Assembly: GCA_020430675.1 (NCBI GenBank) | Contig: JAGQJJ010000275.1 | Span: 1 to 6,018 of the forward strand | DNA: 6,018 nucleotides | Direction of reading: 5' to 3' | Source of the DNA: Myxococcales bacterium | GTDB taxonomy: Bacteria; Myxococcota; Bradymonadia; UBA7976; UBA1532 | Shown here: positions 5,639 through 6,018 of the stretch, in pieces | Layout: each line of letters starts with the position of its first letter | Position numbering within the stretch: position 1 is the stretch's first letter | Program-made: the position numbers and the translations under genes | The notes under the pieces: model-generated | The model's input: the letters and a program-made list of their open reading frames with translations, nothing else | What the model was told of the DNA's origin: nothing | Databases searched by the model: none

Positions 5639-6018
5639 TTGAATCGTCCCGCCGCGCGCCTCATGGGTGCGGTTGCGCTCGCGCTGCTGCCCGTCGCCGC
5701 CCTCGCCCAAGGCCCGCGCCCGCTGCTCACCGAGAGCGACCTCGCGCCGGTCTCGCTCGGCCGCGATGACGCGCTCGCCCGCGAGCTGATCGCGCGCCAC
5801 CGTTGGCGCGAGGCGGCGGCGCATATCAGCGCGCACACCCCGGGCGCGCGGCTGGTGAAGGGCTTTCTGCTCGAACGCGCCGGCGATGGATCGGGCGCCG
5901 TGGCCGCGCTCGATGGGCTCGCCGAGCGCCTGCCGGTGCTGGGCGACTTCGCCCGGGTGACGCTCGGCGAAGCGTTGCTGGCCGCAGAGCGCATGGCCGA
6001 TGCGGTCAAGGCGGTCGC
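5639..6018 (+). CDS. Exported helical-repeat protein, possible lytic transglycosylase, 3'-partial
   Basis: The visible 126 residues begin with a Sec signal peptide: NRPAAR as the charged part, a hydrophobic stretch (about 8-20), then AALA before Q24, a good signal peptidase I site. The mature part is rich in Ala, Leu and Arg with paired amphipathic helices resembling TPR or Slt70-type superhelix units (for example ARELIARHRWREAAAHI and VTLGEALLAAERMADAV). The opening LLTESDLAPVSLG and the arrangement recall soluble lytic transglycosylases of Myxococcota, which cleave peptidoglycan, but the catalytic SLT domain would lie beyond the right edge and cannot be seen. A TPR-type periplasmic protein of other function is the alternative. 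An in-frame stop at 5606-5608 bounds the start region; TTG 5639 is chosen for its AGGAG site. It is transcribed divergently from the sigma gene, so shared control is possible. Confidence 0.68.
   Translation, partial: MNRPAARLMGAVALALLPVAALAQGPRPLLTESDLAPVSLGRDDALARELIARHRWREAAAHISAHTPGARLVKGFLLERAGDGSGAVAALDGLAERLPVLGDFARVTLGEALLAAERMADAVKAV

Noticed and set aside
5461..6009. N-terminal extension of the sigma factor to a 379-residue protein.
   Set aside because: The added residues are Ser/Arg/Ala-rich shadow of the divergent exported gene. TTG 5460 with GAGGA fits the normal ECF sigma length.

Overview
This GC-rich window (interrupted by almost no AT-rich DNA) looks like the chromosome of a Deltaproteobacteria-type predator or soil/marine bacterium, most likely Myxococcota or Bradymonadota. 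That is an inference from gene style: a HEAT-repeat/HD-GYP gene pair, a lipoprotein with an Asp/Ala-rich linker followed by a PD40 propeller carrying CxxCH, and a short anti-sigma factor with an RxxGRFF-like juxtamembrane motif. I saw no mobile element, tRNA, rRNA or CRISPR array.

Layout. On the + strand, bases 3-2758 hold two translationally coupled genes. The first is a HEAT-like helical repeat protein cut by the left edge; the second is a 497-residue HD-GYP-like protein whose active site is only half preserved. They converge, across an 18-base gap with GC palindromes, on a 534-residue minus-strand gene (2777-4381) for a secreted lipoprotein beta-propeller. Upstream of that, also on the minus strand, lies a sigma/anti-sigma operon: an RpoE-type ECF sigma factor (4870-5460) overlapping a small single-pass anti-sigma candidate (4466-4873). 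A 178-base intergenic region (5461-5638) separates the sigma gene from a divergent + strand gene (5639 to the right edge) for an exported protein with a helical, TPR-like N-terminus, possibly a lytic transglycosylase.

How the parts may work together. The sigma/anti-sigma pair is a cell-surface signalling unit. A candidate ECF-type promoter in front of the sigma gene suggests autoregulation. Its divergent neighbour is exported and the gene downstream of the anti-sigma is a lipoprotein, so envelope maintenance is a plausible theme, but nothing in the sequence proves that either is a target. The HEAT/HD-GYP-like pair is a separate unit, probably for intracellular signalling or scaffolding rather than standard cyclic-di-GMP hydrolysis.

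Three neighbouring genes (sigma, anti-sigma, exported protein) all appear to start with TTG, each behind a good Shine-Dalgarno sequence. The strongest points for a second look are the degenerate HD-GYP site, the CxxCH inside the lipoprotein propeller, and the sigma-locus regulatory region.
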